The notes under the pieces were generated by a model, which saw nothing but the letters and a program-made list of their open reading frames with translations, had not been told where the DNA came from and made no database searches. A DNA stretch of 64,000 nucleotides from Geothermobacter hydrogeniphilus. Lineage in GTDB: Bacteria > Desulfobacterota > Desulfuromonadia > Desulfuromonadales > Geothermobacteraceae. Position 1 is the first letter of the stretch; the number at the start of each line of letters is the position of its first letter. Positions 32,228 through 41,293 of the stretch are shown here, piece by piece. The translations under genes and the position numbers were made by a program. The DNA lies in assembly GCF_002093115.1 (NCBI RefSeq), contig NZ_NAAD01000008.1, positions 62,001 to 126,000 on the forward strand. Direction: 5' to 3'.

Positions 32228-33510
32228 AATATTTGTTCAGCATCCTGCTTCTTATTTTGCTGCTGCCCATGTCGGTGTCGGCTGCCGATTCCCTCGACGG
32301 GCTGGTGGCGGAGGCCCTGAAGAATAATCCCGACCTGAAGGCGGCGGAGTCCCGCTGGCACATGTTCGAGCGCAAAATCATTCCGGCGCGCTCTCTGGAT
32401 GACCCGATGCTCTCGTTTGCCTTTGTCAACTATCCGACCGATTCGTTTGCAGCGGGCGACACCCCGATGACCGGCAAGGATTTCAAGCTGTCGCAGAAGT
32501 TTCCCTTCCCGGGAAAACTGGGGACCAAGGGGGAGATCGCCGAGCAGAAGGCCCTCTGGTACAAGGGGGCTTATGACGACCTGAAGCTGCAGTTGACCCG
32601 TAAGGTCAAAGACGGCTGGTATCGGCTTTTCTATCTTGATCGCGCCGTCTCCATCACCAACAAGAATATCAGTATCCTGGATGACTTTATCCGCCTGACC
32701 GAAACCCGGTACCAGGTCGGCACCGGCATCCAGCAGGATGTGCTCAAGGCCCAGGTCGAACGCTCGAAACTGATGGACCAGTTGTTCACCCTGCAGCAGC
32801 AGCGCAAGACCGTGCAGGCCGATCTGGACAGTCTGCTGAATCGCCCCACCGGAACCCCGATCGAGACTCCGGAAATTGTTCCCGTGACCAAGGTCGAGCA
32901 ACCATTACAGGAGCTGCAGACGATATCGGAGCAGAAGCGGCCGCTTTTTGCCGCGTTCCAGTCCATTGTCGATCGTTATAAAGCCCGGCGCAAGTTGGCC
33001 AAACTTGAATACAAACCGGACTTCAACATCTGGGGTGGTTATCGTTTCCGCGAGGAAGCCGGCAACGACCCGGTTGACGGTCAGGATTTCGCCAGTATCG
33101 GTATCAGCATCAACCTGCCGATCTATCTGGACAAGCGGGATGAGGCTGTTGCCGAAGCCGATTCCGGTATCCGCATGGCGCTGCAGCAGTACCATGAGTT
33201 CCGCAACCGGGTCAGTTTCAATATCCACGATGCCTTCGTGCAGATGGAGAAGGATCGTGACCTGGTGCTGTTGTACAAGACCGGCATCGTGCCGCAGGCT
33301 GATCAGACGTTCAAGGCCAGCCTGGCCGCCTACCAGGTCGGCGATGTCGAATTTCTCAGTCTGCTGGATGCCCTGCTCAAACTCTACAGCTATGAAATGG
33401 ATTATTACCGGGTTCTGGCCGACCACGAACGCGATGTGGCCCGCCTGGAAGCGGAATCCGGCCTCAGGTTCATGGCCGTCGAAAAGATAGATACCAAACC
33501 CCAGCCCTAA
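32224..33510 (+). CDS. cusC: TolC/CusC-type outer-membrane efflux channel
   Basis: 428 residues with a signal peptide (to SVSAAD). It contains the two related halves of TolC-family proteins: DGLVAEALKNNPDLKAAESR near the start and AAFQSIVDRYKARRKLAKLEY in the second half, with long coiled-coil helices (TETRYQVGTGIQQDVLKAQVE; SLAAYQVGDVEFLSLLDALL). The protein would provide the trans-outer-membrane duct for the CusBA pump encoded next. It lacks the N-terminal lipobox Cys found in E. coli CusC. It is the only channel gene in the window, so it may also serve the first CusBA pump at 17738-22312. Confidence 0.9.
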   Translation: MKYLFSILLLILLLPMSVSAADSLDGLVAEALKNNPDLKAAESRWHMFERKIIPARSLDDPMLSFAFVNYPTDSFAAGDTPMTGKDFKLSQKFPFPGKLGTKGEIAEQKALWYKGAYDDLKLQLTRKVKDGWYRLFYLDRAVSITNKNISILDDFIRLTETRYQVGTGIQQDVLKAQVERSKLMDQLFTLQQQRKTVQADLDSLLNRPTGTPIETPEIVPVTKVEQPLQELQTISEQKRPLFAAFQSIVDRYKARRKLAKLEYKPDFNIWGGYRFREEAGNDPVDGQDFASIGISINLPIYLDKRDEAVAEADSGIRMALQQYHEFRNRVSFNIHDAFVQMEKDRDLVLLYKTGIVPQADQTFKASLAAYQVGDVEFLSLLDALLKLYSYEMDYYRVLADHERDVARLEAESGLRFMAVEKIDTKPQP

Positions 33511-33556
33511 TGGAAGTCAGCGTCCACCAGAACTGACGATGCAAAGGAACAGAATC

Positions 33557-35098
33557 ATGACCCGAGCAGAAAAAATCAGCCTTTCACTCTTTCTTCTCTT
33601 TTCGACGGTTTTTGCCGGTGAGGCTCTTTTCAACCAGATATGTGATCGTATCTTCGATTGTCCCGACAAGTGGCATATCGGTGAAGCCCAGGCCGCCGGG
33701 GAGAAATATACCTGCGGCATGCACCCGATGGTGATTGTCGACGAACCGGGCACCTGTCCGATCTGCGGCATGGAACTGGTGCCGCTCAAGGCCGGGACCG
33801 GCGGCGGGAGTGCCTCCGATAAACCTGCCGGGGAACGGAAAATCAAGTACTGGCAGGCGCCGATGGATCCGACCTACATCCGCAACGAGCCGGGCAAGTC
33901 ACCGATGGGGATGGATCTGATCCCGGTTTACGAGGATGAAGCTCCGGGCGGATCGCAGATTTCCATTGATCCGGTGACCGCGCAGAACATGGGGATTCGG
34001 ACGGCTGTTGCCGGGACGCGGGATATGAGCCGGACCATCCGGACCGTCGGCCTGATTGCCTATGATGAACCGAAACAGTTTTCCATCAACAGCAAGATCG
34101 CCGGCTGGGTTGAAAAGCTGTATGTCAATGAAACCGGACAGTTTGTCAAGAAGGGGCAGAAGCTCCTGGAAATCTACAGTCCGGAGCTGGTTTCGGCCCA
34201 GGAAGAGTTTCTGCTGGCGCTGAATAACCGGAGCGCCCTGGCCAGCAGTTCCTTCCCGGAAATTGCCGAAGGCGCCAACCGTCTGCTTGAGTCGTCCCGC
34301 AGGCGACTGCAGCTCTGGGATATCTCCCAGGATCAGATTCGGCGTCTGGAAAAGACCCGTAAGGTCGAAAAAACCCTGGTTCTGCGGGCACCCTATGACG
34401 GCATCGTCAACATGAAAATGGTTAACGAGGGGATGTATGTCAAGGCGGGCCGGGAGCTGTTTCAGATCTCCGATATTTCCAAGGTCTGGATTTATGCCGA
34501 CATCTATGAATACGAACTGCCGTGGGTTCGGGTCGGCCAGCGGGCTGAAGTCATCCTGCCCTTTGTCGGAGAGAAGAGCCTGACGGCCAAGGTGGTTTAC
34601 ATCTACCCGTACGTGGAACCGAAAACCCGGACGGTCAAGGCGCGGCTGATTCTGGACAACCCGGGTTTTCAGCTGAAGCCGGACATGTATGTCAATGTTC
34701 GTCTGAAATCGGAAACTGTCAAGGACGCGCTGGCGATTCCGGCCGAAGCGGTTCTCTATTCAGGTGAGAAACAGACCGTCTTCATTGCCCTTGACGGGGG
34801 CAAGTTTGAGCCGCGTCCGGTGAAGGTCGGCATCCAGGATGACAACGGAATGATCGAAATCAAGCAGGGGGTTCTGCCCGGGGACCGGGTCGTCACCAGT
34901 GCCCAGTTCCTGCTTGACTCGGAGAGCCAGCTGCGGGAAGCCATCGCCAAGATGCTCGAAGTGCAGTCCAAAAAGACGGCCGGCGGGAAAGACGCGTCGA
35001 TGTCTGCCGACGATATGTCCGGAGAGGACAAGCCGGCCGGGAGTGACCCCGCCGGGTCCAAACAGGGCAAGCAAGGAAAAGCCGAGGATCTGTTCTGA
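33557..35098 (+). CDS. cusB: CusB-type periplasmic adaptor with two heavy-metal-binding motifs (second copy)
   Basis: 513 residues. After a signal or anchor (about 6-20) come two heavy-metal-binding segments: YTCGMHPMVIVDEPG with CPICGMELVPLK (51-78), then IKYWQAPMDP with GMDLIPVYED (97-127). The hairpin, lipoyl and barrel regions of an RND adaptor follow (IAGWVEKLYVNETGQFVKKG; KVWIYADIYEYELPW). The first adaptor at 20885 has only the second type of segment. It should collect periplasmic Cu(I)/Ag(I) and hand it to CusA. The ATG at 33557 is chosen because AAAGGA stands nine bases before it. Confidence 0.92.
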   Translation: MTRAEKISLSLFLLFSTVFAGEALFNQICDRIFDCPDKWHIGEAQAAGEKYTCGMHPMVIVDEPGTCPICGMELVPLKAGTGGGSASDKPAGERKIKYWQAPMDPTYIRNEPGKSPMGMDLIPVYEDEAPGGSQISIDPVTAQNMGIRTAVAGTRDMSRTIRTVGLIAYDEPKQFSINSKIAGWVEKLYVNETGQFVKKGQKLLEIYSPELVSAQEEFLLALNNRSALASSSFPEIAEGANRLLESSRRRLQLWDISQDQIRRLEKTRKVEKTLVLRAPYDGIVNMKMVNEGMYVKAGRELFQISDISKVWIYADIYEYELPWVRVGQRAEVILPFVGEKSLTAKVVYIYPYVEPKTRTVKARLILDNPGFQLKPDMYVNVRLKSETVKDALAIPAEAVLYSGEKQTVFIALDGGKFEPRPVKVGIQDDNGMIEIKQGVLPGDRVVTSAQFLLDSESQLREAIAKMLEVQSKKTAGGKDASMSADDMSGEDKPAGSDPAGSKQGKQGKAEDLF

Positions 35099-35162
35099 AG
35101 AAAAGACCCTGGCGCCGGCAAGTTTTTGTAACTCCTGACCCCTGACATTCTGGAATGACGAG

Positions 35163-38100
35163 ATGCTTGAAAAAATAATCGATTGGTCCATAAAGAATAA
35201 GTTCATGGTTGTCCTGGCGACCCTCTTCTTCATTGTCGGCGGCCTCTACTCCATGATGAAAATGCCCATTGACGCCATCCCGGATCTCTCGGATGTGCAG
35301 GTTATCGTTTTCACCGAATATCCGGGCCAGGCTCCGCAGGTGGTTGAAGACCAGGTTACCTATCCGCTGACCACGCAGATGCTGGCGGTGCCGGGGGCGA
35401 AGGTGGTCCGCGGTTACTCGTTCTTCGGTTTCTCTTTTGTCTACATCATTTTTGAGGATGGAACCGATCTCTACTGGGCCCGATCGCGGGTGCTGGAATA
35501 TCTCAATTACGCCGCGGGCCGGCTGCCGCCGGGAGTGACGCCTGCGCTGGGGCCGGATGCCACCGGGGTCGGCTGGGTCTATGAGTACGTCCTGGAGAGT
35601 GACAACCACGATCTGCAGCAGTTGCGCTCGATCCAGGACTGGTTCCTGCGCTATGAGTTGACCAGCGTCCCCGGGGTTTCCGAGGTCGCCTCCATCGGTG
35701 GTTATGTCAAGCAGTATCAGGTTGAGGTTGATCCGGACCGGCTGCTCGCCTACCACATCACCATCCCGCAGATCAAAAGGGCGATTCAGCGATCCAACAA
35801 CGATGTCGGCGGCCGGCTGGTCGAGATGGCCGAGACCGAATTCATGGTTCGCGGACTCGGTTATATAAAATCGGTTGAAGATCTGGAGAATGTCGTTGTC
35901 GGGACCGACCGGCGCGGCACGCCGATCATGCTGCGTGACCTGGCCAAGATTCATCTCGGACCGGAGTTGCGTCGAGGTGTGGCTGAACTGGACGGGGAAG
36001 GTGAAGCGGTCGGCGGGATCGTGGTCATGCGGTTCGGCGACAATGCCCTGAAAACCATCGAGGGGGTCAAGGAAAAACTCAAGCAGCTTCAGGCCGGTCT
36101 GCCTGAAGGGGTCAAGATCAAGTCGGTCTATGACCGCAGCGGCCTGATCGAGCGGGCGGTAGACACCCTGAAGGAAAAGCTGATCGAGGAGAGCATCGTC
36201 GTGGCCGTGGTCACGGCCCTGTTCCTGTTCCATATTTCCAGTGCCCTGGTCGCGATCGTGTCCCTGCCGATTGCCATTCTGATGGCCTTTATCATCATGT
36301 CCTGGCAGGGGGTCAATGCCAATATCATGAGTCTCGGCGGTATCGCTATCGCCATCGGCGCGATGATCGACGCGGCCATCATCATGATTGAAAATGCCCA
36401 CAAACACCTGGAGCGCGATCGGGGTAAAAAACCGCACTGGGAAATTATTGCCGACTCGGCCAAGGAGGTGGGCCCGGCGCTCTTTTTCTCCCTGCTGGTG
36501 ATCACCGTTTCCTTCTTCCCGGTTTTCACTCTCGGGGAGCAGTCGGGGCGGTTGTTCAAACCGCTGGCCTACACCAAGACCTATGCCATGGCTGCCGCCG
36601 CCCTGCTTTCCGTGACCCTGGTTCCGGTGCTGATGGGCTGGTTTATCCGCGGCAAGATTCCCGATGAGGAGAAAAACCCGATCAACCGCCTTATGATCAA
36701 GGCCTATCATCCGGTGGTCGACTTCGTCCTCAAATGGCGCTGGCCGGTGCTGATTGTCGCACTGCTGCTGACGGCTACCAGCATCTATCCGCTGAAAAAA
36801 ATGGGTTCGGAATTCATGCCGCCCCTTTACGAGGGGGATCTGCTCTACATGCCGACCACTCTGCCGGGCATTTCGATCACCAAGGCCAGGGAGATCCTGC
36901 AGCAGACCGACCGGATCATCCGCCAGTTTCCCGAAGTTCACCATGTCTTCGGCAAGGTCGGGCGGGCCGAAACCGCCACCGACCCGGCTCCCCTGTCGAT
37001 GATGGAGACGACCATCATGCTCAAGCCGGAGGATGAATGGCGCAAGGTCCATCACGACCGCTTCTATACCAACTGGCCGGATTATCTGGAAATACTGAAA
37101 AAACCGCTGCGCTGGATGTTTCCCGAGATGGGAACGATCACCGTCGAGGAACTGAAGACGGAGATGAACAACGCCATCAAGTTCCCCGGTCTGACCAACG
37201 CCTGGACCATGCCGATCAAAACCCGTATCGACATGCTCTCGACCGGGATCAAGACCCCGGTGGGCATCAAGATCATGGGGGATGATCTGCAGACCCTGAG
37301 CGACATCGGTGAAGAGATCGAGGCGATCGTACGCGATATCCCCGGCACCCTGAGTGTCTATTCTGAACGGGTGGTCGGCGGTAATTATCTTGATTATGAC
37401 ATTGATCGCGTCGCCGCCGCCCGCTACGGGTTGACCGTCGGTGATGTGCAGGATGTCATCCAGTCGGCGGTTGGCGGCATGAATGTCACCCAGACGGTCG
37501 AAGGTCTGGAACGCTACCCGGTGAATGTGCGTTATGCGCGTGATTACCGTAATGACCTGCAGTCGCTGGAACGGGTGCTGATTCCGCTTCCCGACGGCAA
37601 GCATATTCCGATTTCACAGGTGGCCAAGATCCACATCAGAAAAGGACCGCCCAGCATCAAGAGTGAAAACGCCCGGCGTACCGCCTGGATTTACGTTGAC
37701 CTGAAAGATATTGACGTCGGTACCTATGTCGCCAACGCCCAGGCGGAGCTGGCGAAAAGGATCAAGCTGCCGGCCGGTTACAATATCGTCTGGAGCGGCC
37801 AGTATGAATACATGCAGGCGGCGGCCGCCAAGCTGAAGGTGGTCATCCCGCTGACCCTGCTGATCATCTTCGTCATCATCTATACCAACACCAAGGGGCT
37901 GGTTAAGACCGGTATCATCTTTCTCGCCCTGCCGTTGTCGCTGGTCGGATGTTTCTGGTTTCTGTACGCCCTCGACTACAACATGTCGGTGGCGGTCTGG
38001 GTCGGAATTATCGCCCTGGCCGGTATCTCCGCTGAAACCGGGGTGGTCATGCTGCTCTACCTCGATCTGGCGTTTGAACTCTGGAGAGACAACGGTCGGA

Positions 38101-38387
38101 TGAACAATCTGGGGGATCTGACCCAGGCGATCCATCACGGCGCGGTCAAACGGATCCGGCCGAAGGTCATGACCATCTGTGTCATTATCGCCGGTCTGAT
38201 GCCGATCATGTGGTCCCATGGCGCCGGCGCCGACGTGATGAAACGGATCGCCGCGCCGATGATCGGCGGGGTTATCACCTCGGGGGCCATGGAATTGATG
38301 GTCTTCCCGGTTATCTATTTCATGTGGCGGGGATTGAAACTGAAGCACGAATTCGAACCGACCGCGATGGAAGATATTCACGACTGA
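35163..38387 (+). CDS. cusA: CusA-type heavy-metal RND efflux pump (second copy)
   Basis: 1074 residues with full RND architecture. The fourth-span signature AIGAMIDAAIIMIENAHKH gives the ENAHK mark of Cu(I)/Ag(I) pumps. RIDMLSTGIKTPVGIK is present in the porter domain. Compared with the first CusA it has about 30 extra residues after KPEDEWRKVHH (TNWPDYLEILKKPLRWMFPE), a feature of many CusA proteins. With the preceding TolC and CusB genes it makes a complete tripartite pump. A continuous antisense frame of about 900 codons lies on the opposite strand, but it is a codon-bias shadow. Confidence 0.95.
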   Translation: MLEKIIDWSIKNKFMVVLATLFFIVGGLYSMMKMPIDAIPDLSDVQVIVFTEYPGQAPQVVEDQVTYPLTTQMLAVPGAKVVRGYSFFGFSFVYIIFEDGTDLYWARSRVLEYLNYAAGRLPPGVTPALGPDATGVGWVYEYVLESDNHDLQQLRSIQDWFLRYELTSVPGVSEVASIGGYVKQYQVEVDPDRLLAYHITIPQIKRAIQRSNNDVGGRLVEMAETEFMVRGLGYIKSVEDLENVVVGTDRRGTPIMLRDLAKIHLGPELRRGVAELDGEGEAVGGIVVMRFGDNALKTIEGVKEKLKQLQAGLPEGVKIKSVYDRSGLIERAVDTLKEKLIEESIVVAVVTALFLFHISSALVAIVSLPIAILMAFIIMSWQGVNANIMSLGGIAIAIGAMIDAAIIMIENAHKHLERDRGKKPHWEIIADSAKEVGPALFFSLLVITVSFFPVFTLGEQSGRLFKPLAYTKTYAMAAAALLSVTLVPVLMGWFIRGKIPDEEKNPINRLMIKAYHPVVDFVLKWRWPVLIVALLLTATSIYPLKKMGSEFMPPLYEGDLLYMPTTLPGISITKAREILQQTDRIIRQFPEVHHVFGKVGRAETATDPAPLSMMETTIMLKPEDEWRKVHHDRFYTNWPDYLEILKKPLRWMFPEMGTITVEELKTEMNNAIKFPGLTNAWTMPIKTRIDMLSTGIKTPVGIKIMGDDLQTLSDIGEEIEAIVRDIPGTLSVYSERVVGGNYLDYDIDRVAAARYGLTVGDVQDVIQSAVGGMNVTQTVEGLERYPVNVRYARDYRNDLQSLERVLIPLPDGKHIPISQVAKIHIRKGPPSIKSENARRTAWIYVDLKDIDVGTYVANAQAELAKRIKLPAGYNIVWSGQYEYMQAAAAKLKVVIPLTLLIIFVIIYTNTKGLVKTGIIFLALPLSLVGCFWFLYALDYNMSVAVWVGIIALAGISAETGVVMLLYLDLAFELWRDNGRMNNLGDLTQAIHHGAVKRIRPKVMTICVIIAGLMPIMWSHGAGADVMKRIAAPMIGGVITSGAMELMVFPVIYFMWRGLKLKHEFEPTAMEDIHD

Positions 38388-38449
38388 TGCAGACTTCGGC
38401 TCATCAGCTTGCCGGGCGCAAGCCCGTACCACAACCAAGGAGAAAAAGA

Positions 38450-39010
38450 ATGAAGACTGTTGGAAAGCTCGTATTGATTGCCGTTTTTATGCTGACCCTG
38501 CCGTTGGCCGCAATGGCTGACGGTAACCACGGCAAGAAGATGGATATGGACCATGGCAGCATGAAAGGCATGAAAGGCATGGACCATGACAAGATGAAAG
38601 GCATGGACCATGGTGATATGAAGGGCATGAAGATGGACGGTGACATGATCATGCTCGGCAATGACAGTGACGAGGGCATCAAGGCCATGGCCCACGCCAA
38701 AGTCTATGATCAGGCGGGGCGTGATGCCCTGGCCAAGATGGGGATGAATTCAACCCATCACCTGATGCTCATGTTTACCGATGAAAAAACCGGCAAGCCG
38801 GTCACTGAGGGCAAGGTCGCCGTCAAGGTGAAGCGTGAGGGTGGTGAAGAAAGCAAACCCGTCATGCTGATGGCGATGAAAATGGGGATGGGAGCCGGTT
38901 TCGGCGGTGACATCAGCCTGCCCGAAAAGGGTGAATATGAAATCAAGGTCGGCACCCGTCTGGCCGACGGCAAAAAACGTCAGTTCAAGTTTGAAATCGA
39001 GGTTAAATAA
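38450..39010 (+). CDS. Met/His-rich periplasmic metal-binding protein
   Basis: 186 residues with a signal peptide (to AAMADG). Residues 24-70 are a low-complexity run of Met, His, Asp and Lys built from MKGMDH-like units, a pattern of copper-binding sequences. The C-terminal 100 residues form a compact domain (HAKVYDQAGRDALAKMGM; HLMLMFTDEKTGKPVTEGKV; YEIKVGTRLADGKKRQFKF) reminiscent of FixH/YtkA-like beta-sandwiches. It is the last gene before the terminator at 39033. It probably buffers or delivers copper in the periplasm to CusB; inferred from composition and context. AAGGAG precedes the ATG. Confidence 0.82.
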   Translation: MKTVGKLVLIAVFMLTLPLAAMADGNHGKKMDMDHGSMKGMKGMDHDKMKGMDHGDMKGMKMDGDMIMLGNDSDEGIKAMAHAKVYDQAGRDALAKMGMNSTHHLMLMFTDEKTGKPVTEGKVAVKVKREGGEESKPVMLMAMKMGMGAGFGGDISLPEKGEYEIKVGTRLADGKKRQFKFEIEVK

Positions 39011-39032
39011 CCACTGTTGCTCTGACAGACCG

Positions 39033-39057
39033 GGGGGAGGCGGCGATCGCCTCCCCC
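39033..39057 (+). terminator. Rho-independent terminator of the metal operon
   Basis: GGGGGAGGCG (39033-39042), a 5-base loop and CGCCTCCCCC (39048-39057), followed by TTGATTTTCTT. A strong stem with a T-rich tail. Confidence 0.88.
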
Positions 39058-39403
39058 TTGATTTTCTTCTCAACCAGGAGTCGATGAGTGCGAGCCCGGG
39101 CCGGAAGGATTCGACGAACGGAAAAAGTCCTGTCGATCCGTCCGCAATCGTCCTTGTCAGGGCCCTGCATCCTGTCTCCAGAAACAACAGCCCGGCATTC
39201 CATCGCTGGTCTTTTTCACACGCGACATCCCCGCATTACCGAAAAAAATGTGCAGCCGGTTTCCGCGCTCAGCATAGTGGTTTCCGCTCATCATGACTGG
39301 AGCCAGGCGGAGGCCGCCGCGGAAACCTGATGGCGAAAACGGTTGTTCGGCTGAGATGGTCCGCCGACGTTCTCTTTATCTTCATTGGAAGGATTTTGTT
39401 GGT
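39058..39403. other. Gene-free stretch between metal operon and osmC
   Basis: No supported gene. A 71-codon frame from an ATG at 39084 has AGGAG too close to the start and no recognisable motifs or membrane segments; it is not called. Confidence 0.45.
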
Positions 39404-39982
39404 ATGAGTCAAGAAATCAAGCAGGCCATTGAAAACCTGATCACCGCGATCTCCAGCAAACCGCAGATGGCCACTTCGGTTTTTCGGGCCTCCTCCTACT
39501 CGGAGCAGGACAGCCTCGCGGTGGAGTCACGGATGCGAGGCTTTACGACGGCCATTGATGAACCCCTGGAACTCGGCGGCACCGACAGCGGTCCGAATCC
39601 GGTGGAAATGCTCCTTGCCGCCCTGGGGGGATGCCAGGAAATCGTCTACCGGGCCTATGCCTCGGTCATGGGGCTGCGGATCGAGCGCATTGAAGTCCAC
39701 GCCAAGGGATACCTGGATCTCCGCGGATTGCTCAATCTGGCCGAGGTCCCCGCCGGGTTTTCACAGATTTCATTCACGACCCGGATCGTGTCGGACGAAC
39801 CGGAAGAGAAGATCCGTCAACTTGCCGAGATGGTTGAGTGCCATTGCCCGGTCATGGATACCCTGCAGCGACCGGTGCCGGTTGCCGGCAAGGTGGAGGT
39901 GGTGACCCCCGAGGGAGCCACCGGGGCAGGAAAGGTTATTCTCACCAGTGTTCCGGATAATCCTTCTGTGTCGGGTGACTAG
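39404..39982 (+). CDS. OsmC-family thiol peroxidase-like protein
   Basis: 192 residues. The OsmC fold is shown by GGTDSGPNPVEMLLAALGGC (about 63-82) and the second Cys in VECHCPVMDTL (about 146-156), the two Cys that reduce organic hydroperoxides in OsmC/Ohr. The first 40 residues are extra relative to short YhfA-type proteins. No signal, so cytoplasmic. The ATG at 39404 has GGAAGGA upstream. It starts a small group with two secreted proteins. Peroxidase activity is inferred from the Cys pair. Confidence 0.85.
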   Translation: MSQEIKQAIENLITAISSKPQMATSVFRASSYSEQDSLAVESRMRGFTTAIDEPLELGGTDSGPNPVEMLLAALGGCQEIVYRAYASVMGLRIERIEVHAKGYLDLRGLLNLAEVPAGFSQISFTTRIVSDEPEEKIRQLAEMVECHCPVMDTLQRPVPVAGKVEVVTPEGATGAGKVILTSVPDNPSVSGD

Positions 39983-39984
39983 CG

Positions 39985-40284
39985 ATGTCGGGTACACTGT
40001 CGGTGAAAAAGTTTCTCGGCGCGGTTCTCCTGCTGGGCTTGTTGCTGCTCTGCGGCGGCTGCATGCACCTTCCGCATTCCGGCCATGCCGGTTCGGCGGG
40101 ATCATCCGCGGCCGGCGCCCCGATGTCGGGCATGAACTGCGGCGGATTGGACCATCAGGCGATCGACAATCAGGCGAAGGCAGCAAACGGTGACCGTCTC
40201 GGCCTTTTTTCGGAGGGACAATCCTCCTGGGCCTGGCTGGCCGGCGGCGGTATGGCCCTGATGATGGTTCTGGTGATGCTCTGA
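39985..40284 (+). CDS. Small putative lipoprotein
   Basis: 99 residues. A hydrophobic N-terminus ends in a lipobox-like LLCGGCMH (Cys about residue 26). A His/Met/Ser-rich middle (HLPHSGHAG, APMSGMNCGG) and a second hydrophobic segment at the C-terminus (AWLAGGGMALMMVLVML) follow. It begins 2 bp after the OsmC stop. The soft-ligand residues echo the metal-binding proteins upstream, but no family is recognised and the function is unknown. Confidence 0.6.
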   Translation: MSGTLSVKKFLGAVLLLGLLLLCGGCMHLPHSGHAGSAGSSAAGAPMSGMNCGGLDHQAIDNQAKAANGDRLGLFSEGQSSWAWLAGGGMALMMVLVML

Positions 40285-40369
40285 CGGCAACCCCGCGCCT
40301 GTTCGGAAACTGTTGCCCGAAAGAGGCAACCGGGGAAGGGCTTTCCCCGGACAAAGGAGAAGGGACGAA

Positions 40370-41011
40370 ATGATGAAAAAACTGTTGTTCTTCGGACTGA
40401 TGTGGGCGATTCTGGCGGTAGCTCCCCTGACTTCCCTGGCGGCTTCCTATCCGGTTGGGGATGGCGTCAAACTGTTTCTGGAAGAACCGTCATCTCCCTG
40501 GAAAGTGTCTCCACGTCCCCCCGCGTTCCTGGTAAGGGAGCGGGCCGAGCATCTGCATCCGCCGCAGCTCGAAGCGGCGCGCAAGGCCGGCATCAATGAC
40601 CCTGAGGATGTGGCGCGCAAGCTGTTGAGTATCAACGAACTGTTTGCTTTCAACGCGGAGACCGGTTCACACATCGAGATTGATTTCAGTGCCTTGAAGG
40701 ACGGCGAAGATCCACCGACGGAAAAGGTTGTCAAGACTTCCGCCTCCTACGCGGGCGAGGGGCTCTCCAGCGAGGACGGGATTACCGGCGCCCAGACCGA
40801 GGTCAGGCGTTTTCCGATCGCCGGAGCGGAAATCAGTTACCGGTTGGATGCTGAATACAAGCTTCACGGGAAGCCGGTGCGCTTTATCGGTGTCATCGGT
40901 TTCGCCGCCAGGCACTGGTTTTTCATCTATTACACCGGCCCCGGAAATATTGCCGGTGACGTGGCCGTGGTTGAGAAGTTGCTGGCGTCCTGTCGGATTG
41001 AGGCGCCGTGA
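40370..41011 (+). CDS. Secreted protein of unknown function
   Basis: 213 residues with a signal peptide (MMKKLLFFGLMWAILAVAPLTSLAA, cleaved near residue 25). The mature part begins SYPVGDGVKLFLEEPSSPWK and ends in a mixed alpha/beta domain (FPIAGAEISYRLDAEYKL, FAARHWFFIYYTGPG). No Cys-based motif or catalytic signature is apparent and I do not recognise the family. A short hairpin (CCGGGGAA-5-TTCCCCGG, 40330-40350) precedes the ribosome site GAAGGGA. It is the third gene of the OsmC group and is followed by an inverted-repeat element. Confidence 0.65.
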   Translation: MMKKLLFFGLMWAILAVAPLTSLAASYPVGDGVKLFLEEPSSPWKVSPRPPAFLVRERAEHLHPPQLEAARKAGINDPEDVARKLLSINELFAFNAETGSHIEIDFSALKDGEDPPTEKVVKTSASYAGEGLSSEDGITGAQTEVRRFPIAGAEISYRLDAEYKLHGKPVRFIGVIGFAARHWFFIYYTGPGNIAGDVAVVEKLLASCRIEAP

Positions 41012-41026
41012 GTGCCGTTGATTCAG

Positions 41027-41190
41027 ACCTGAATCAGTGAGCTTCACGTCGGCGGATAGCACAAGTCATTGACCTGCCTACGCTTCCCAAAAATCACCGG
41101 CGAACCTAAGGGTGCGCCTTAGATTTTTGAAAATCGTATCCAGGCCAAGCACTTGCACTCTCCATCCAACAGAAACTCACTGATTCAGGT
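41027..41190. repeat. Short inverted-repeat element, family A, copy 3, carrying an insertion
   Basis: Perfect 15-bp ends: ACCTGAATCAGTGAG (41027-41041) and CTCACTGATTCAGGT (41176-41190). Without 41063-41152 it would be 74 bp, exactly the length of copy 2 and colinear with it. Confidence 0.9.
41063..41152. mobile_element. 90-bp insertion inside family A element, flanked by AGCAC
   Basis: AGCAC occurs at 41058-41062 and 41148-41152, bounding 85 bp absent from copy 2. The inserted DNA has its own fold: CTAAGG-gtgcg-CCTTAG inside CAAAAATC...GATTTTTG. It encodes nothing. A small non-autonomous element is the likely reading. Confidence 0.6.
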
Positions 41191-41293
41191 CAGGTTTACG
41201 TCAGCGCGGCAGGATCAGGTAAACCTTTTCCGGGGACGGTCGTCTAAGGGAGGAGTGATTCCGCTGAACAAAACACTTTTCAAGGAGTAGACG

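Noticed and set aside
34893-37604. 903-codon frame antisense to the second cusA
   Set aside because: Its composition follows codon bias of the real gene; no domain appears and the sense frame is an unambiguous RND pump.
39084-39296. Possible 71-residue gene after the metal-operon terminator
   Set aside because: AGGAG is too close to the ATG, and the product has no coherent hydrophobic, catalytic or family pattern.
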